From Diphasiastrum complanatum (lineage: Eukaryota; Streptophyta; Lycopodiopsida; Lycopodiales; Lycopodiaceae): a stretch of DNA of 64,000 bases. The translations under genes were made by a program, and so were the position numbers. This document shows, piece by piece, positions 11,290 through 55,302 of this stretch. Every line of letters starts with the position of its first letter. Positions within the stretch are counted from its first letter, which is position 1. The notes under the pieces are model-generated. The model searched no databases. It worked only from the letters and a program-made list of their open reading frames with translations, and was not told the origin of the DNA. The stretch lies in NCBI GenBank assembly GCA_029204225.1, contig CM055094.1, forward strand, positions 28,012,107 through 28,076,106. Reading direction: 5' to 3'.

Positions 11290-14101
11290 ATAAGGGACAC
11301 AATAATCTTGATGAGGAGAGATATAGATGTCTTCTTCTATGAATCCATTGAGGAATGTTGTTTGAACATCCAATTGATGTATTTCCAAATTAGCTGCAAC
11401 TGCATAAGAAAGTAGAAGCCTGATTGATGAATGGTTGTTGATCACTGGGTTGTATGTTTTAAAGTAGTCTATATTGGAAATTTATGAGAACCCTCCCTTG
11501 CACAAGCCTTGTCTTCCTTCTGTCAATGCTCCCATCTACTTTATGTTTAAGTTTGAGAATCCATTTGCAATCAATAACTTTCTTATTTGTTGGCAGCTCC
11601 ATAATAGTCCAAGTATTATTTTTGATTAAATGATATTCTCCATCAATTGGCTCTTTCCAAAGATCTACATTAGCTTGATTTAAAGTTTCAATATATGTTC
11701 TTCATCAGAATCAATATCTATAAGTAGACCATTTGAAGATATAACGTTAAAAGATCGATCTTCAAATGTCCTATATAGAGGAGCACTTAAGGATTCATCT
11801 AAAATCTGATTTTTATTCTTCATATCAATGAATTGATTTTTTATAGACACAACATCCCTGCTAACAAAAAATTTACAGGTTGCTAGGTCGAATAATTTGT
11901 ATGCCTTGTTCTATGAGGAATAGCTAACATATATCAATCTTTTGCTATTTGAGTTAAATGTTTTCTTGGTTTTCTTTGTAATTTGAGCAAAAATGGTACA
12001 ACCAAAGACTTTAATATTTTTCAATGATTGTTTGGAGCCAGTCCATACCTCATGAGGTGTTTGGTTTAGCAATCCTTTAGTAAAAAACCTATTTTGAACA
12101 AATGTGGTTGTTCCTACAACCTCAGCCCAAAATGATATTGGTAAAGATGCATGAGCCAAGATTCACTTTGCATCTTCTACCAAGGTCCCATTTTTCCTCT
12201 CAACTAAACCATTTGACTATGGGGAATATGGTCGTGTATTGTCCCTCAATTCCATAGCTTTGGCAATAATCCTTAAATTTATTTTATATATATTCTCCTC
12301 CATTGTCACTCCAAATAGCTTTAACCTTTCCGCTAGTTTGTAACTCAACATTCTCTTTATAGATCTTGAAATAATGTAAGGTTTCAGATTTTGATTTTAG
12401 AAAATACACAACAATTCTTCTAGAAAAGTCATGTATAAAGATAATGAATAATCTTGCTCCCCTTGAAGAAGGAACATCAGTATAGACTATGTCTAAGAGA
12501 CCTCTAGACTCACGAATATGGTCTGATTTAAATGGAGGTCTAGATTGCTTCCCTACAAGGCAGCTTTGACGTATTGGAATTTCGATCTTGCTATTTGAAT
12601 AATCGAGATCTAGTACAGGATTTTGCTTAGACATAGTCCGAATTGAGGCATGTGTGACCAAGTCTATAATACCAAATTGATTCTTTATTATTGAAAACTG
12701 TACTGCCTAAAGTTTGTGCAGTACCATAATAACAATGACTCAATTCATGAATATATCCTTGACTTTTGCCAAGTGCAATAATTCTTTTACTTTTATCTAG
12801 AATGGTGCATTTGTTTGTCTCAAATTCAATTCTATCTCCTAAATTTGTAATTCAACTTAAAAAGAACAGATTCTTGACAGATTTGTTACATACAAAACTT
12901 TTGGTACTAACTTGAATTGACCATGCTTAAAGTTCAACTTTACGGTACCTTCACCTTCAATAATGTGAGTGCTATTATCTCCAAGGTGAACATATTTCTT
13001 TGTACTGCATGTAGTATATTGCTGAAACCAATCTAGATGGCTTGTCATATGCTCCAAAGTCGAGGTACCACGAGTCTTCACCTTGGTTATCTTGATGAAT
13101 AGCCATAAAGACATCTTGCTCCACTCCTTGAAATTGTTGTTGAGAAGACTTTGCTGCTCATTAACTTATTGTCCTGATTGTTTCTTGTTGTTGTTACTAT
13201 ACTTCAAGATTCTACAGTCCCGAATCTCATGATTTGTTGTCCTTTTACAATATTTGCAGAACAGTTTTTTCTTTTGCTTTGAAGTGGATTGCTATTTTGC
13301 TATTGAATTGAATTCTGTTGCTGCTCCAGATCTGATTTCAATTATTTTTTTGCCTTCCTTTTCTTTGTTTTATTCTCCTTTTTGGAGAATAATGCATGTG
13401 GCTCAATGTTTGAAGAAGTGGAAGCTCCTAATCTTTTAGCATCTTCTTGTAATAACATAGTGATCACTTTTGAAAGAGTGATTTATGAGTGGGTTGAAAT
13501 CATCATAACCCAATTTTCATATGCATGAGACTAGACAATGATGTCATGACTGCTTTTGAATCTTCTATCTTAGATCCAACACCATTTGGTCAAAAAGTGT
13601 CTCGAAGTGATTAATGTGATTCTGGATTGAATCACCTTCTAGCATCTTGAGTGAGAAAAACTTCTTTCTCAAGTGTAGTTTGGATTTAACATCCCTCACT
13701 TCATAAAGGGTATTGAGAATATCCCATGCTTCTTTAGATGATTGTGCTGAACTAGTATGTCCTACTTGAGCGTCTTGAACGTTGAGGATAATTAGTGCAA
13801 AAGCCTTTCCATTTTAAAATGGATTCATCTTTTGCTTGAGGTTTGACCTTATTGCCATTGACAATATCCCACAGTTTTCTTGCCATGAGAACAACTTTTA
13901 TCTTGAATTTCCACATAAAATAGGTGGATCCATCAAGCTTGTCCATCTTTGTCTTGGGAATCCATTGTAGAAATTTTATATAAAATGAAGAGTTGATACT
14001 GTCTTAAAATGATCATTCTATAAATAGATTAAGATATGTCTGCTTCTCAAATATTGTATGTCAAAAGTTGAATCTATAACCTCATCAAAATGACAAGATT
14101 A
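11290..14101 (-). mobile_element. Degenerate copia internal region
   Basis: Read on the minus strand from high to low coordinates: gag N-terminus (DKLDGSTYFMWKFKIKVVL, 13946-13752), zinc knuckle region (CKYCKRTTNHEIRDC, about 13265-13195, with one extra residue before His), protease/pre-integrase part (TSHLDWFQQY, KKYVHLGDNSTHIIEGEG; 13114-12857), integrase core (LDIVYTDVPSS, FIIFIHDFSRR, AIWSDNGGEY; 12661-12284), integrase C-terminal part (PISFWAEVVGTTTFVQNR; 12159-11911) and the start of RT (HQLDVKTAFLNG-like, about 11370). Stops and shifts separate the pieces. The order is canonical Ty1/copia. The RT remainder and 3' LTR are missing. Confidence 0.85.
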
Positions 14102-14113
14102 GCTCTGATACCA
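14102..14113 (-). promoter_or_regulatory. tRNA-Met primer-binding site
   Basis: GCTCTGATACCA is the reverse complement of TGGTATCAGAGC and adjoins TGTTGGAAATAC, the inverted end of an LTR. It marks the 5' end of the minus-strand copia at 11290-14101. Confidence 0.8.
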
Positions 14114-14900
14114 TGTTGGAAATACATTCAAAAGGATTGATAGATCGGTTATGAGCCAAGAATTATGATTTCTTAGTGAATGAAAATATAATAAATGCAA
14201 TCACAACAATCTATATCCAACCACAAAAATTGTAGACAATGAAAGTGGTAATAGTATCCGACAAAGCAACTAGATCAATTTCCAAGGCAGTTAAAAAATA
14301 CTATACTCATGAAAACAATAGCATTCAACCATATGGACAATGATAATGACAACAAATGATTACTTTCTTGAATCCTGGATAGTGATTTGAACAAAATTGA
14401 GTAAATTCAGACAAGATTGTAGAGGTGTAGTGTGAGCGCAAAACAATACCTTATAATTTTGAGACAATAGTCTAAATAATCTTTGAACTACAATTACAAT
14501 GATCCTGTTACCAGAAATTTACACACAATGATCAATCTGATCGATCATATATAATGTACATGATTTGATCTAAGGCTGTTTGGTGGCGCGGTCCAATTAG
14601 ATGCAGTCACTCATGATATTAAGCTCAACGAAAGGTCCTTTTTTGTTGATGGTTAGGCAATTCTAAGCGGTGAATTGAAAAATAGTTATAAAGGGTCAAA
14701 ATAGATACTTGAATTGAAATAGCAGTTGGGTTGAAATAGTTTTTGACTTTGAATCGAAATATCAGTTGGGTCGAAATAGATTCAATCAAGTCTAATCATG
14801 GGTTTGACTTTGAATTTCATGTTTATATTTCCGAGTATTTCTACAGGTCCACAAGACATTTTCTAACTTTGCCACTTGTAAAATCAACTGAAAATTGAAT
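14114..14900 (-). repeat. Probable copia 5' LTR, outer border unseen
   Basis: The inner border is fixed by the primer-binding site at 14102-14113. The region up to the next element's gag at about 14916 has no coding sequence and is the right size for an LTR. I find no matching TG...CA outer border, so the end given is only a limit. Confidence 0.4.
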
Positions 14901-14915
14901 CTGACTAGAAATAGA

Positions 14916-15450
14916 TTAAAAGTTATTTACAAGTAAGGGTAAAGCCAACAACAATTGTTTGAAACTTTTAAGGTGATCACCAATTGCAGTACCTTCACTC
15001 ATTTTCAGAGGTAGAATTTTTTTTTTTAAAAAGAGATGAATAGCTACATTTGTAATTTCATACAGGCCGATTAGTATGTCCCAAACTTCTTTGGAACAAT
15101 TAGCCACATGGGCTATTTGAGAATCTTTAAGATTCAAGGATATTATAGCTAGGGCTTTACCATCTTTTGCTTCCCAACTGGTCAACAATTTTGGATCTAA
15201 TGGTTTGGCTAATGCACCATTGGCGTATTCCCATAATTTCTTCTCAATCAAGATCATCCTCATTTTGAACTTCCATGTGGAAGTCATCACCATTGAACTT
15301 ATTTATCAAACAAATCTTAGAGAATGAACCTTCCATGATTGCCAGAATGATATAAAGCAATACAAACATGCAAGAATATCTAAGGATTGAATTTGATAAT
15401 CTGAATTGAACAATAGAACTCGTGGCTCCAATACCGCTGTTGGAAAAAAG
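14916..15450 (-). pseudogene. Copia gag N-terminal fragment with degenerate 5' end
   Basis: The minus-strand frame at 15293-14916 has TSTWKFKMRMILIEKKLWEY, DGKALAIISLNLKDSQIAHV, CSKEVWDILIGLYE and LKKKILPLKMSEG, the N-terminal gag of a copia family close to those at 13752-13946 and 57182-57403. At 15423-15441 the minus strand reads TCCAACAGCGGTATTGGAGC, a worn LTR end (TCCAACA) and primer-binding site. The element is broken off at about 14916, where the neighbouring copia's LTR region begins. Confidence 0.7.
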
Positions 15451-16490
15451 AAGCTTGGACCGCAATAGAGATTTGGCTTCCTGACAAGTTTGAATGCGAA
15501 AATTGCTTGCTCCCAAGAAGAAATGAGAAACAATAATACCTAGGACCGTCCTTATAGTTTTGACAGATATAATTTTGCTAGTTTGCTGATATCATTCAAT
15601 TGATTTAGATGAATATCATTATAGGCGTCTATGACAATCATGATGAATGTGAAATTTCAGGTGTCTATGACTGCTATACATTCATCGATCTGATATTCAA
15701 ACGTAAATCAGTGAAGGATTGAACAGACTAGATTGGTAATTAAAACATCGACAACTAATATAGAACATAACACATACATACTAGCATCTTAAAAAAATCA
15801 TTGACTATATATTTCTCATAAGCACTGAATGAAGCACGTGATATTCATATGGGAATATCTTATCACTTTCCTACCTAGTTCAGTTTTTTCACGTCACATT
15901 GATTAGAGTAGATAACTTCAAACATATATTTTTATCATTTGTTTTATTGATAAGACAAACGTTGTTACTACTAGTCATGTAATTTTTAGGGGGGGGGGGG
16001 GGGGGGATTTCAAACATGTCTAGTAAGTCATTTATGTCTTTATAGTTTTGTTAGGATAGTGCAAATAAATAATCTTTATTTGATTATTGTTGTTGCTGAT
16101 GAAGTTTGTATGTCATGCAGGTCAAGAGCCTAGGGATGCATGCAATAAAAATGATTTAAGACATTACTTTTAAACACATACTCTTCCTAAGATTGAAACA
16201 CACTCAAATGAAATTCAGCAACCTCACTATCTAGAGATCCAATCAAAATTAGGGTTTTGACAAAATCACAGAAAATTGACTATTCCAAATCTACATGCAA
16301 ATGCTGAAAATTTGATATGCAATCTATTAGCCACCACTTAGGATGGTTCAATAATCCAAAAATCAGCCAAATCCAGTATGTGAAATCAAAAATCGGAATT
16401 GATCAAGTTTGTGAACCTATATAGGGTTTTTATCTACAAAAGGCATTCAACACATTTTTTTATTGACTTTTTGCCAAAAATGAGGTGAAA
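15451..16490. other. Upstream region with no recognised gene
   Basis: Its left part may be LTR of the copia fragment before it. A run of about 17 G lies near 15990-16006. The right part, up to the TATA box, is the promoter-proximal region of the amidohydrolase gene. No conserved plant promoter element other than the TATA box stands out to me. Confidence 0.4.
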
Positions 16491-16498
16491 ACTAGAGC

Positions 16499-16506
16499 TA
16501 TAAAAA
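16499..16506 (+). promoter_or_regulatory. TATA box of the amidohydrolase gene
   Basis: TATAAAAA followed by GG lies about 30 bp before a purine-rich start region (around 16530) and 558 bp before the coding start. The match and its place upstream of the leader exon support a core promoter; the start site itself is inferred. Confidence 0.6.
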
Positions 16507-16529
16507 GGAGCATAGAAGAACAGGAGGAA

Positions 16530-17056
16530 GGGAGGGTTTGATGGACTACTCTTGTAACTCTCTTTTTCGTCTTTCTCCTCTGATTTGCACGCCATTCACC
16601 TCATTTGCATCACCATCATCTTCAGCTTCTGCACCCTGTCTAGATCTTGTGTCTGCCATGCCATTGCTCTGCTTCGCCTCCATTCCATCGTCCAACACAG
16701 CTGCCAACACAGCTGCAGCAACAACAACAGCAAAAACAACAATAGCAAAAACAAGAACAGGGAAAATCAGAGGATTGGCGCAGCAGTCCTTTGAGTTTCA
16801 GAAGAGTTTTACCCTTTAGGACGCTTCTAGCTCTCTCAGCTGCAGCGGCAGTATTCTTTTTGAAGAGGTTCAGCTTATCACATTCTTTCACGCATGAGTT
16901 CACAGCTAGCTCTGCCTCTCGAACCCTAAGGAAGCTAGGTCAATATTTTATTACCATAAACTTTTTTACTATTGACGTTTTGTGTGTGTCTTTATTGTTG
17001 TGTACTATGTTTTTGGCAGGAAGAAAAACTTACAGCTATTTAAGCAAAGCCGAACA
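16530..17056 (+). other. 5' leader with an 81-bp intron and possible upstream ORF
   Basis: A short intron fits 16939-17019 (AG|GTCAAT to GGCAG|G). The first ATG downstream of the TATA box (16541) opens a 92-codon frame that is Ser/Ala/Thr-rich like a plastid transit peptide, but it ends in a stop at 16817. It is in phase with the main coding frame only if an unlisted donor before 16817 is used, for example near 16795. As drawn, the leader is untranslated or carries an upstream ORF. Confidence 0.45.
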
Positions 17057-48124
<31,068 letters not shown>

Positions 48125-50260
48125 TTTAGAGGACTGCTGTGCCTGCACATTGTTGAGTAAACTTTATGAATCTGCAGTTTCAGCTTAGTTCTGATATAAG
48201 TAGCTAGTTTCCTTGGATATTTATCTTGATTGTGAGGTATGTGTTTTACCGTGTTTTGTCATTCATTCTAAAAAATAGAATGCTTTTTATAAGCCTCAAT
48301 GAAATGGATGGCTAATGAGGCTGTAATCAAAGCCAATTTTATGTTTTTTTGAAAGAGGTTGAAATTCCAAGGCAGTGAAAATGTAAAACCTCATTTGCTC
48401 TGTAAGTAATTGGGTCTAGATATCGTTCTTGGCCAGAGGATTACATAGACTGGAATCATAAAGGTCACTGGCTTAAGTCTGCCAGTATGTATAAGCAACT
48501 TACACAGACAACTATGAAACATCATATACTAGATAGGAGGTCAACATGCAATGAGAATTTATGTAAAGCGTCTGATTCTTATTACATTTGATCTTAGAAT
48601 CATGATTCTCCTGTTGGTATTGAATATATCTATGAAAGTTGACACCATCAAATCACTGCTCTTTTGGATGATTTACTAGTTTGCACTATGAATATTTCCA
48701 GAGCTGAAGTTGAACTGAGCCAAAAGTATTTGCAAAGCACCTGCCTTGGTGGCATGGTACTTCTTGTGTCATACAATTCATGTCCAACAATGAAAGGAAA
48801 AAGAGTGCTGTAAGAAGAAATTTTATGTAACCATTTGTTAGGTGTAATACAGGATTATTAATCAGAAAGAGTTCTTCTATAGAGATTGAGTGTGGAATGT
48901 GCTTAAGTGACTTTTGCAGAGATTTTTGTAGAGGCTGTCATACCATGTGAATGAAGTACTGAAAAGTATGTGTACTCTTATTATACTTGCAATTGCCATC
49001 AAAAGTCTTGTTAGGCATGCCGTTTTATCTTTCCAAAACTTAAGGATGCTTGTTACAGAAGAAAAAACTGGATCAACACTTATTGCAATGGAACTATAAG
49101 AGTGTTAGGATAGTTAATGTTGCAAAAATTTTACAAAGCATATTTTTACATATAGTACTTGTATGGTGGACATGGGACAGTCAATTTAGCACCTTTAGTT
49201 TTCTCATGGTCATCTATTTTCTTCTCCATTGTTTATTTGCAGCAATCATAGGAAAGATTAGAAGAGGCAGATCAGGGTTTTCTATAGCTTTGTTCACAAT
49301 CAGAAGATGCAAACACTTAGTGTAACTAATGTAGCTCAGATTAGCGCATACTAATATAAAATTAGGAGTTGTATTTCTCCTTTGGAGAATCTTCAATATA
49401 TTTAAAATTAGTCTCCAATTTCTATTAAGGTGTGAACAATCCCAACGATTAGAGAGTTGGCATCATTCAACTATCTCAGAATTATAACCAAATTGGTCAA
49501 CTTGGTACAGCTACTAATTTGGTCAACTTGGAAAAGAGAACTAATCTAAATAAAGGCAAAGATCTCGAGCATCCTATTTTTCAAGCCCATATATTGAAAT
49601 ACAGGACAATGTTCCTTATCTCTTTATTGTCTCAAGTTTCAGTCCATGACGATTTTAAGTAACAATTGTGAGTCAAATTATAGCATATAGACATGAGAGA
49701 TGATAAAGTAGAGAGTTTGGGGAGTCTAGGAGATAGAATCATAAATAGTGTACCTTTGATACTTTAGACTATGATAAAGTAGAAGTAAGCTAGGTTAAGA
49801 GTTTTTTCTTGGGAGAACTAATAATGTCATCATTCTTGTCCAATATGTATTAGCTTTTTTGTCATTATAGCTATACCCCCTTCCCCAACACTCGGTCAAT
49901 AGTTAGTTGTCTAGAAAAAGTTGGAGAAATCAATAAGCACTTGCTTTATATCAAAATTTATAATTTATGAATTCACTAGTTTTTTTATAGTATAGAGGGC
50001 TAGAGGATCTGAACTCAAGTCCTATCTATAAAAAATGGAGTAGGCCAAACTACTTCGTGAAGTGTGATATGCAACTATGTCGAGAAACCTTTGTGGCTTC
50101 TTATAATCATAGCTAGTGGAAGCAATTATCTTCCCCCGCGTCCTTGCTAACAATGATTAGGGTAATTGTTTTTAAAAAGGTTGAAAGAGATCAAATTTTT
50201 GTCTACTAATCAACATAACGCAAGGGTTTTATTGTTGAAAACTCATTTGGTTGACTGTAA
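48125..50260. other. 3' flank of the amidohydrolase gene, no further gene
   Basis: The 3' UTR presumably occupies the first few hundred bases; no single clear poly-A signal stands out. The rest is AT-rich with no motif I recognise. Confidence 0.45.
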
Positions 50261-50270
50261 CTTGATACCA
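50261..50270 (-). promoter_or_regulatory. tRNA-Met primer-binding site
   Basis: CTTGATACCA, the inverse of TGGTATCAAG, adjoins an LTR end (TGTTGGATAT). The element's internal region below 50260 is not recognisable. Confidence 0.55.
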
Positions 50271-51097
50271 TGTTGGATATTGAGCATCGTAACTTAGATG
50301 GTGCAGATTAATTAGATCTAATCAATACCTTAATCATTTAGCTCATGGGCCTACCAAAGATTACATATCCAAATAAGTATTACAATAATGATAACCTAAA
50401 GAGTGGTGAAGGCACAATGGAAAGAACTCTCATATGGGAAATAAAAAGGTGAACATAAGCAATCAAAATGATGATGCAGTGACTTAACATTGGAAACAAC
50501 AACTTTTTGGCCTAAAATTAGATTGCTTATTAGCATTTATGTCATAGTAACACATTAGAAGACAAAATCACCTTTTTGATCACAAAAATAATAATTGTAT
50601 TTGCTAATTACTACATAAACTAGTTCACTTCTTACCTTAGCCAAATAGGTCCCAAACATGACAGTTGGATCAAGTGTATAATATGGCCATTTCTTAGGCA
50701 ACAATTAGCTTATTGATATAAAAGTTTTATAGTCTAATAGTAGCATTACTTTTATGGCTCAACACTACTAGTAATTACTTCAAGCAACTCCGTGAACCCC
50801 TCATGTAAAATAGTTGTCATTCATTTATGAACTTGTCTAAAAGCAAATAGTTTATAAGAAAAGGAGTGAACGTGAAATATGAGATTAAGCTTTTGAGAGT
50901 GCAAATACCCAGTCTTCTAACTACCTCATCAACATAACCAACAATAGAAAAGCTAACTAGAACTGTGTCTTAGGCAAAAAAGAAATTGCTTTATGGCTTA
51001 ATTTTAGCAATGCTTCATGATTCAAATATGACATCGCTTCGTGGCCTAACAACAACAATACTTATTTGATGTGCTTGTAATTTTATACAACCCAACA
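50271..51097 (-). repeat. Copia-type LTR
   Basis: Reading minus, TGTTGGGTTGTATAAAATTA to ATATCCAACA, 827 bp, with inverted TGTTGGRT ends and a primer-binding site next to it. No coding region follows, so it may be what remains of a deleted element. Confidence 0.5.
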
Positions 51098-52163
51098 TGT
51101 ATAAGAGCCAACATTGTTGGGATGTGAGCTAGAAAGTAGGGAACATGCGTTGAAAACCAGTGTTTAGGACCCTAAATGGATCTACAAAAGATCCTCAAGA
51201 GGGATGGATACTTGGTTAATCAATCTATTGCAAAAATAGCACTCAAATCTTGATCTAGATTGGCAATTTTGATCTATTCAAGCAAGAACAATCTAATTTT
51301 GATCAAAACACTATAGAACAACTTCACATGTGTGAAGTACAGTCTGTAGTACGACCTAATAACAGAGAATCAACTTTACTAAGTTTGGATTGCATTCACA
51401 TCAAAAAATCTCAACACAAATTATGTGAAAACTCAAAATTGTGAAGTGCTCCAGATCATGATCTCTCCCACATTGATTGAATGATTTGCAAGTACAAGTA
51501 GGATCCTATCCTTGGCTGGCTGAGCAGGTACAACACGTGTTCATGTACCAAAAAGTCATTAGGTTGACCTATTCAAGTCAATTTGACCTAACCATTAGGT
51601 ATATCATGATAGTTAGATCAACACCAACTTCCTTGATTTTGGAGGTAGCTCCTGAGGTTTAGGAAACTTGACCAAAATTCCTATCTAACTCCTACGATTA
51701 GGACCTAACTACCCTAGATCTATTCCTCATGCGTGGGAACATGCTCTTACTAGTTACAAAATGTACAATAAGCTATGTGTTTATCAAGCTAGTATTTGCC
51801 AATCTTCACACTTCTCAAATTTAACTTGATATAATTTTGGTACATCTATCTACAACTCCAAGAGTTGATCTTAACTTAATAAATAAATACTCTCCTATAG
51901 AGAATGATGTCCATGAAGGATCTTTCACCACCTCTTAAAGGATCGCTTACAAGATGTTCCACAGATGTGTCTTCATACATGCCTAGATCCATGTGAGATC
52001 TTTAAAGGACTAAAATAGCTTGCTGAGTTGACATGGGAAGCAATGATCTGAAGTCTTCAATGCCCAAAGATAAGTGAAGACGAGATCTAGCATATTGCAC
52101 TTTCTTGATGCTTGCTTCAATGTAGCACACTTCAAAATTATGCATCATACCAAGCTTTGAATT
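51098..52163. other. No gene recognised
   Basis: AT-rich; likely decayed copia flank. Confidence 0.4.
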
Positions 52164-53306
52164 TCAAGGCATGGCGTACACTTGATTATATATCAATTGA
52201 GCTTTTAGGTGCATGAGGAATGTTCCAAATTTAGTTTGCCTTGCTTTATCCATATAAGTGAGCCTTGATGGCTCCATCTTGTTACTTGAAGACTTTCTTG
52301 GAGTCCTTGGGTCTTGAGCTTGCTCTTCCTCTTGACTTGACTCCAAGCCATCAATGATCTGGATTGGTTGCCTTGCAAGATGCACACATGAGTGAAGAGA
52401 TTGCATGAATTTTGATGACTTGGCCTTTGTCCTCGAGGACCTTCTTGGAGCTTTCAGGTTTGAGGTTGATCCTCAAGATCTTCTTCACTTTGACAAAGTC
52501 TATGGAAGGCCAAGATCTAGCTCCTTTGTACGCATGATCTCAATAGCAACATTAGCATCCAATTTAAACAATCTTCCTTGTTTAAATCCATTTGCTATGC
52601 ATTTATCATTCTTTAAAATAGAACAAATACCATGCTTGAAGTGGACATCTAATCCTTTATCCATTAGTTGACCAAGACTTAGCAAGTTTTTGGTGATTGA
52701 AGGAACATAGAGTACTCTATATAAATTTGTGAAATTGGATATTTTCTAATTTCACAAATAGATATATATATATAGAGAGAGTACATTTTCTAGATCCATT
52801 CTTTTAGAAGATCCTAGACATAAATGAATGATTTCAACACCGTTTATTCTACACTCTTGATCACTTGCAATAAAGATAGACTTTTTAGCACCATTGAAAG
52901 ATAGTAGAGTTGAGAAAGAGTCATTTTGGTATGTCATGTGGGAACTTGCCCCACTATCAATCCACCATGTGTCATTTGGATTGTCTTTGCTTGTTGGTTT
53001 GGATTTGGATGCCATCAAGGATGAGTTTCCCTCATCTTTCGCTTCTTCTTGATCAAGGTTCCCTTGTTTGTTCTTCCCTTGTGCATTTTGTCTCTTGTAA
53101 CATTCGGATGCAAAATGCCCCTTCTTTCCACAAAAGAAGCATTTTAGCTTGGACTTGTCTTTCTTGCCTTTGGCCTTTGAGCTTGATGCTTGATCCTCCT
53201 CCTTAGCTTCCTTTCTTGGATTCTTCTTGAATCTTTTTGCCTTCTTATTCCCTTTGCTTGAGAAATTGGCTTTCTCATCTCCACCATGTAAGGACAAGGA
53301 ACTCAT
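52164..53306 (-). pseudogene. Copia gag-protease-pre-integrase fragment
   Basis: Minus strand: lysine-rich gag C-terminus, zinc knuckle CFFCGKKGHFASECYKR, protease site DTWWIDSGASSHMTY, then the pre-integrase lead-in LENVL at about 52790. There the frame is broken by a 69-bp insertion, after which LSLGQLMDKGLDVHF and GRLFKLDANV (52685-52500) continue the domain. Below 52500 the sequence is degenerate (52406-52164). It is a relative of 1479-2420 and 3906-4880. Confidence 0.8.
52716..52784. mobile_element. Hairpin mini-element inserted in copia, copy 2
   Basis: The insert is flanked by AGAGTAC at 52709-52715 and 52778-52784. Removing one repeat plus the insert restores the copia pre-integrase reading (ENVLYVPSI), which proves an insertion of 69 bp in all. 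The body is the hairpin also found at 34219-34274, extended on its right by TA and GA repeats. Confidence 0.8.
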
Positions 53307-55302
53307 CCTATTCTTGACATGTCGGACACAAGCACACTATGGAGCTTGAGTGAATAATTGGAAGAATTCAGTCTATCATTAGAATCCAAAAGACAGGCAC
53401 TCATGGATGCCATTTTTAATGATGGGGTGATAGATTCAATGAAACAATATAGATTGTACAAGATATGATCACAACTAGCTATCCCACTCTCTTTGGTACT
53501 TGAGAAGAATTACTCTCTGATTTCTCAACAAGATCTAAGATGATCTTGAGCTTGATCAATTTTCTAGATCCAAACATAGCTCAATTTACTATAGATTTGA
53601 TCAAAACTAGCCTCCTCCATGATCTCAACTTCACAAGAAGGGTGCATCCACCTATACTGAACCAAAAGCACTTTAGAGCACACAAATGCCTCACTAATAA
53701 AGACCTATGAATTAAGGTTAAATCACATTGACATCTTCAATCACAAACCTATCCAAAATTGAGCCAAAGGAAGCTTAAGTGGGGCCTAACTTGGCCAAAT
53801 TTTGGAAAACTTCTTGGTTACCCATGCTTGTAACACTACAATAGAAAGTTTGTGAAAATATGTAAAACTAGCTAGTAGTTTATTGCCAAGTGGCACCATC
53901 ATGGATGGCCAAATGTCACATACTCTTGTACATAGTTAGGTACTGGTGTTAAGATGATTGAAATCCATTCACATGCTTTGAGGTGGCCGAATTGAGTCCT
54001 AAAATCAAGGTCCTAAATTATAGGCTAGTTTTGAGGGATTTTGGTGACAATGCAAGTGGCACACACCTAATCCAACCACCAAGTGGGTGTGATTCCTAGA
54101 TTAGGGAATTTGATGGTAGGGTTAGGTATATAACTAACTAAGGATAACTCTAATTCTAAGATATGAGCTCATTAGATATGGATTTGGAGTGCATTTGTAC
54201 ATACACTTTTTGGAGATCAAGATTGATGTTCATTTGGGCATTTTGCTCTTGCAAGTGGAATACATGCTTGATTAATGTGATTTATTTTGGGTATATTGAG
54301 TAGAATTGAACCTGATAATATTATTACCTTGAGGATTAGTAAATGCTAGTTTTATTGTGGTGTTCAAAGGCAATTGCCAAATTAGATGCAAAACAGCTAG
54401 AATTGTTGTCTAGTTTTCTAGCAAATCAATCTAAGTGCAATCCTTGATGCTTGATTCATGATTAGAGATCCAAATGGTGTTCATAACCTCTGATTTTAAC
54501 ATGAAATCCGAGCCACTACCCAAGCATTCACCAAGTTCTATCCCATATTAGCAAGTTTTCATGTTCTTAGTGGCTTTTTTGAAGCAATTCATAGACTCGA
54601 TTGGAACTCCAGCTTAGTACTTTGATTCTAATCAATTATCAAATGGCTTTAGGATCAAGTAGGTACTTGTCATTGTGTGTGATGCTTAGAAGCTGTGAAT
54701 GATCCAAAAATTGGAGTTGATACCAATTTAGTATGCGTTGCTAGATCGAGTGTTGAGAATACTCTAGAATCAAAATCTTGAAGAGGATTTTCACATGCAT
54801 GTCATTCCTAAGGAAGAAAAACATAATTTTTGTAGTATTGATCTTGATTTTTAGACCATGGTAGGGAACCCAACCTGTTTCCTTTAAGTTCAAATCAATC
54901 CAAATAGAATCTACTTTGTGTAGAAGCCAAAAAGTCGTTGATTTCTCAAGTCTAGTCAATGGGATGAAAACTTTGAAGTTGTTTAGCTTCAAATCTCTTT
55001 TAATCCTTACCAAATCTCAAGTGGAGAGTGATTTAGGCCTAAGTGAGTCTAAAATTAGTGTTTGGATCTGAGAAAGGTGATTTGTAGCTCAAGATTAAGT
55101 GCTTCAATCTTGGTGAATTGGACAAGGATAATTTTTCAAGCAAAATTGACATTGGTGAGGAGAGTGAACCAAATAGTGATCAAGGCCTTTTGTGGATCTT
55201 GATAAAACTTTGTGTACATCACTATAAGTTTGCAAAAATGTGCAACATCACCTCTGATTACTATTCACATGTGTGTACTTTGTGTACCACAAATTTTTTG
55301 TT
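53307..55302. other. Untranslated flank, part probably copia leader
   Basis: No coding motif. The last kilobase is likely LTR and leader of the plus-strand copia gag that starts at 55303; I could not find its LTR borders. Confidence 0.4.
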
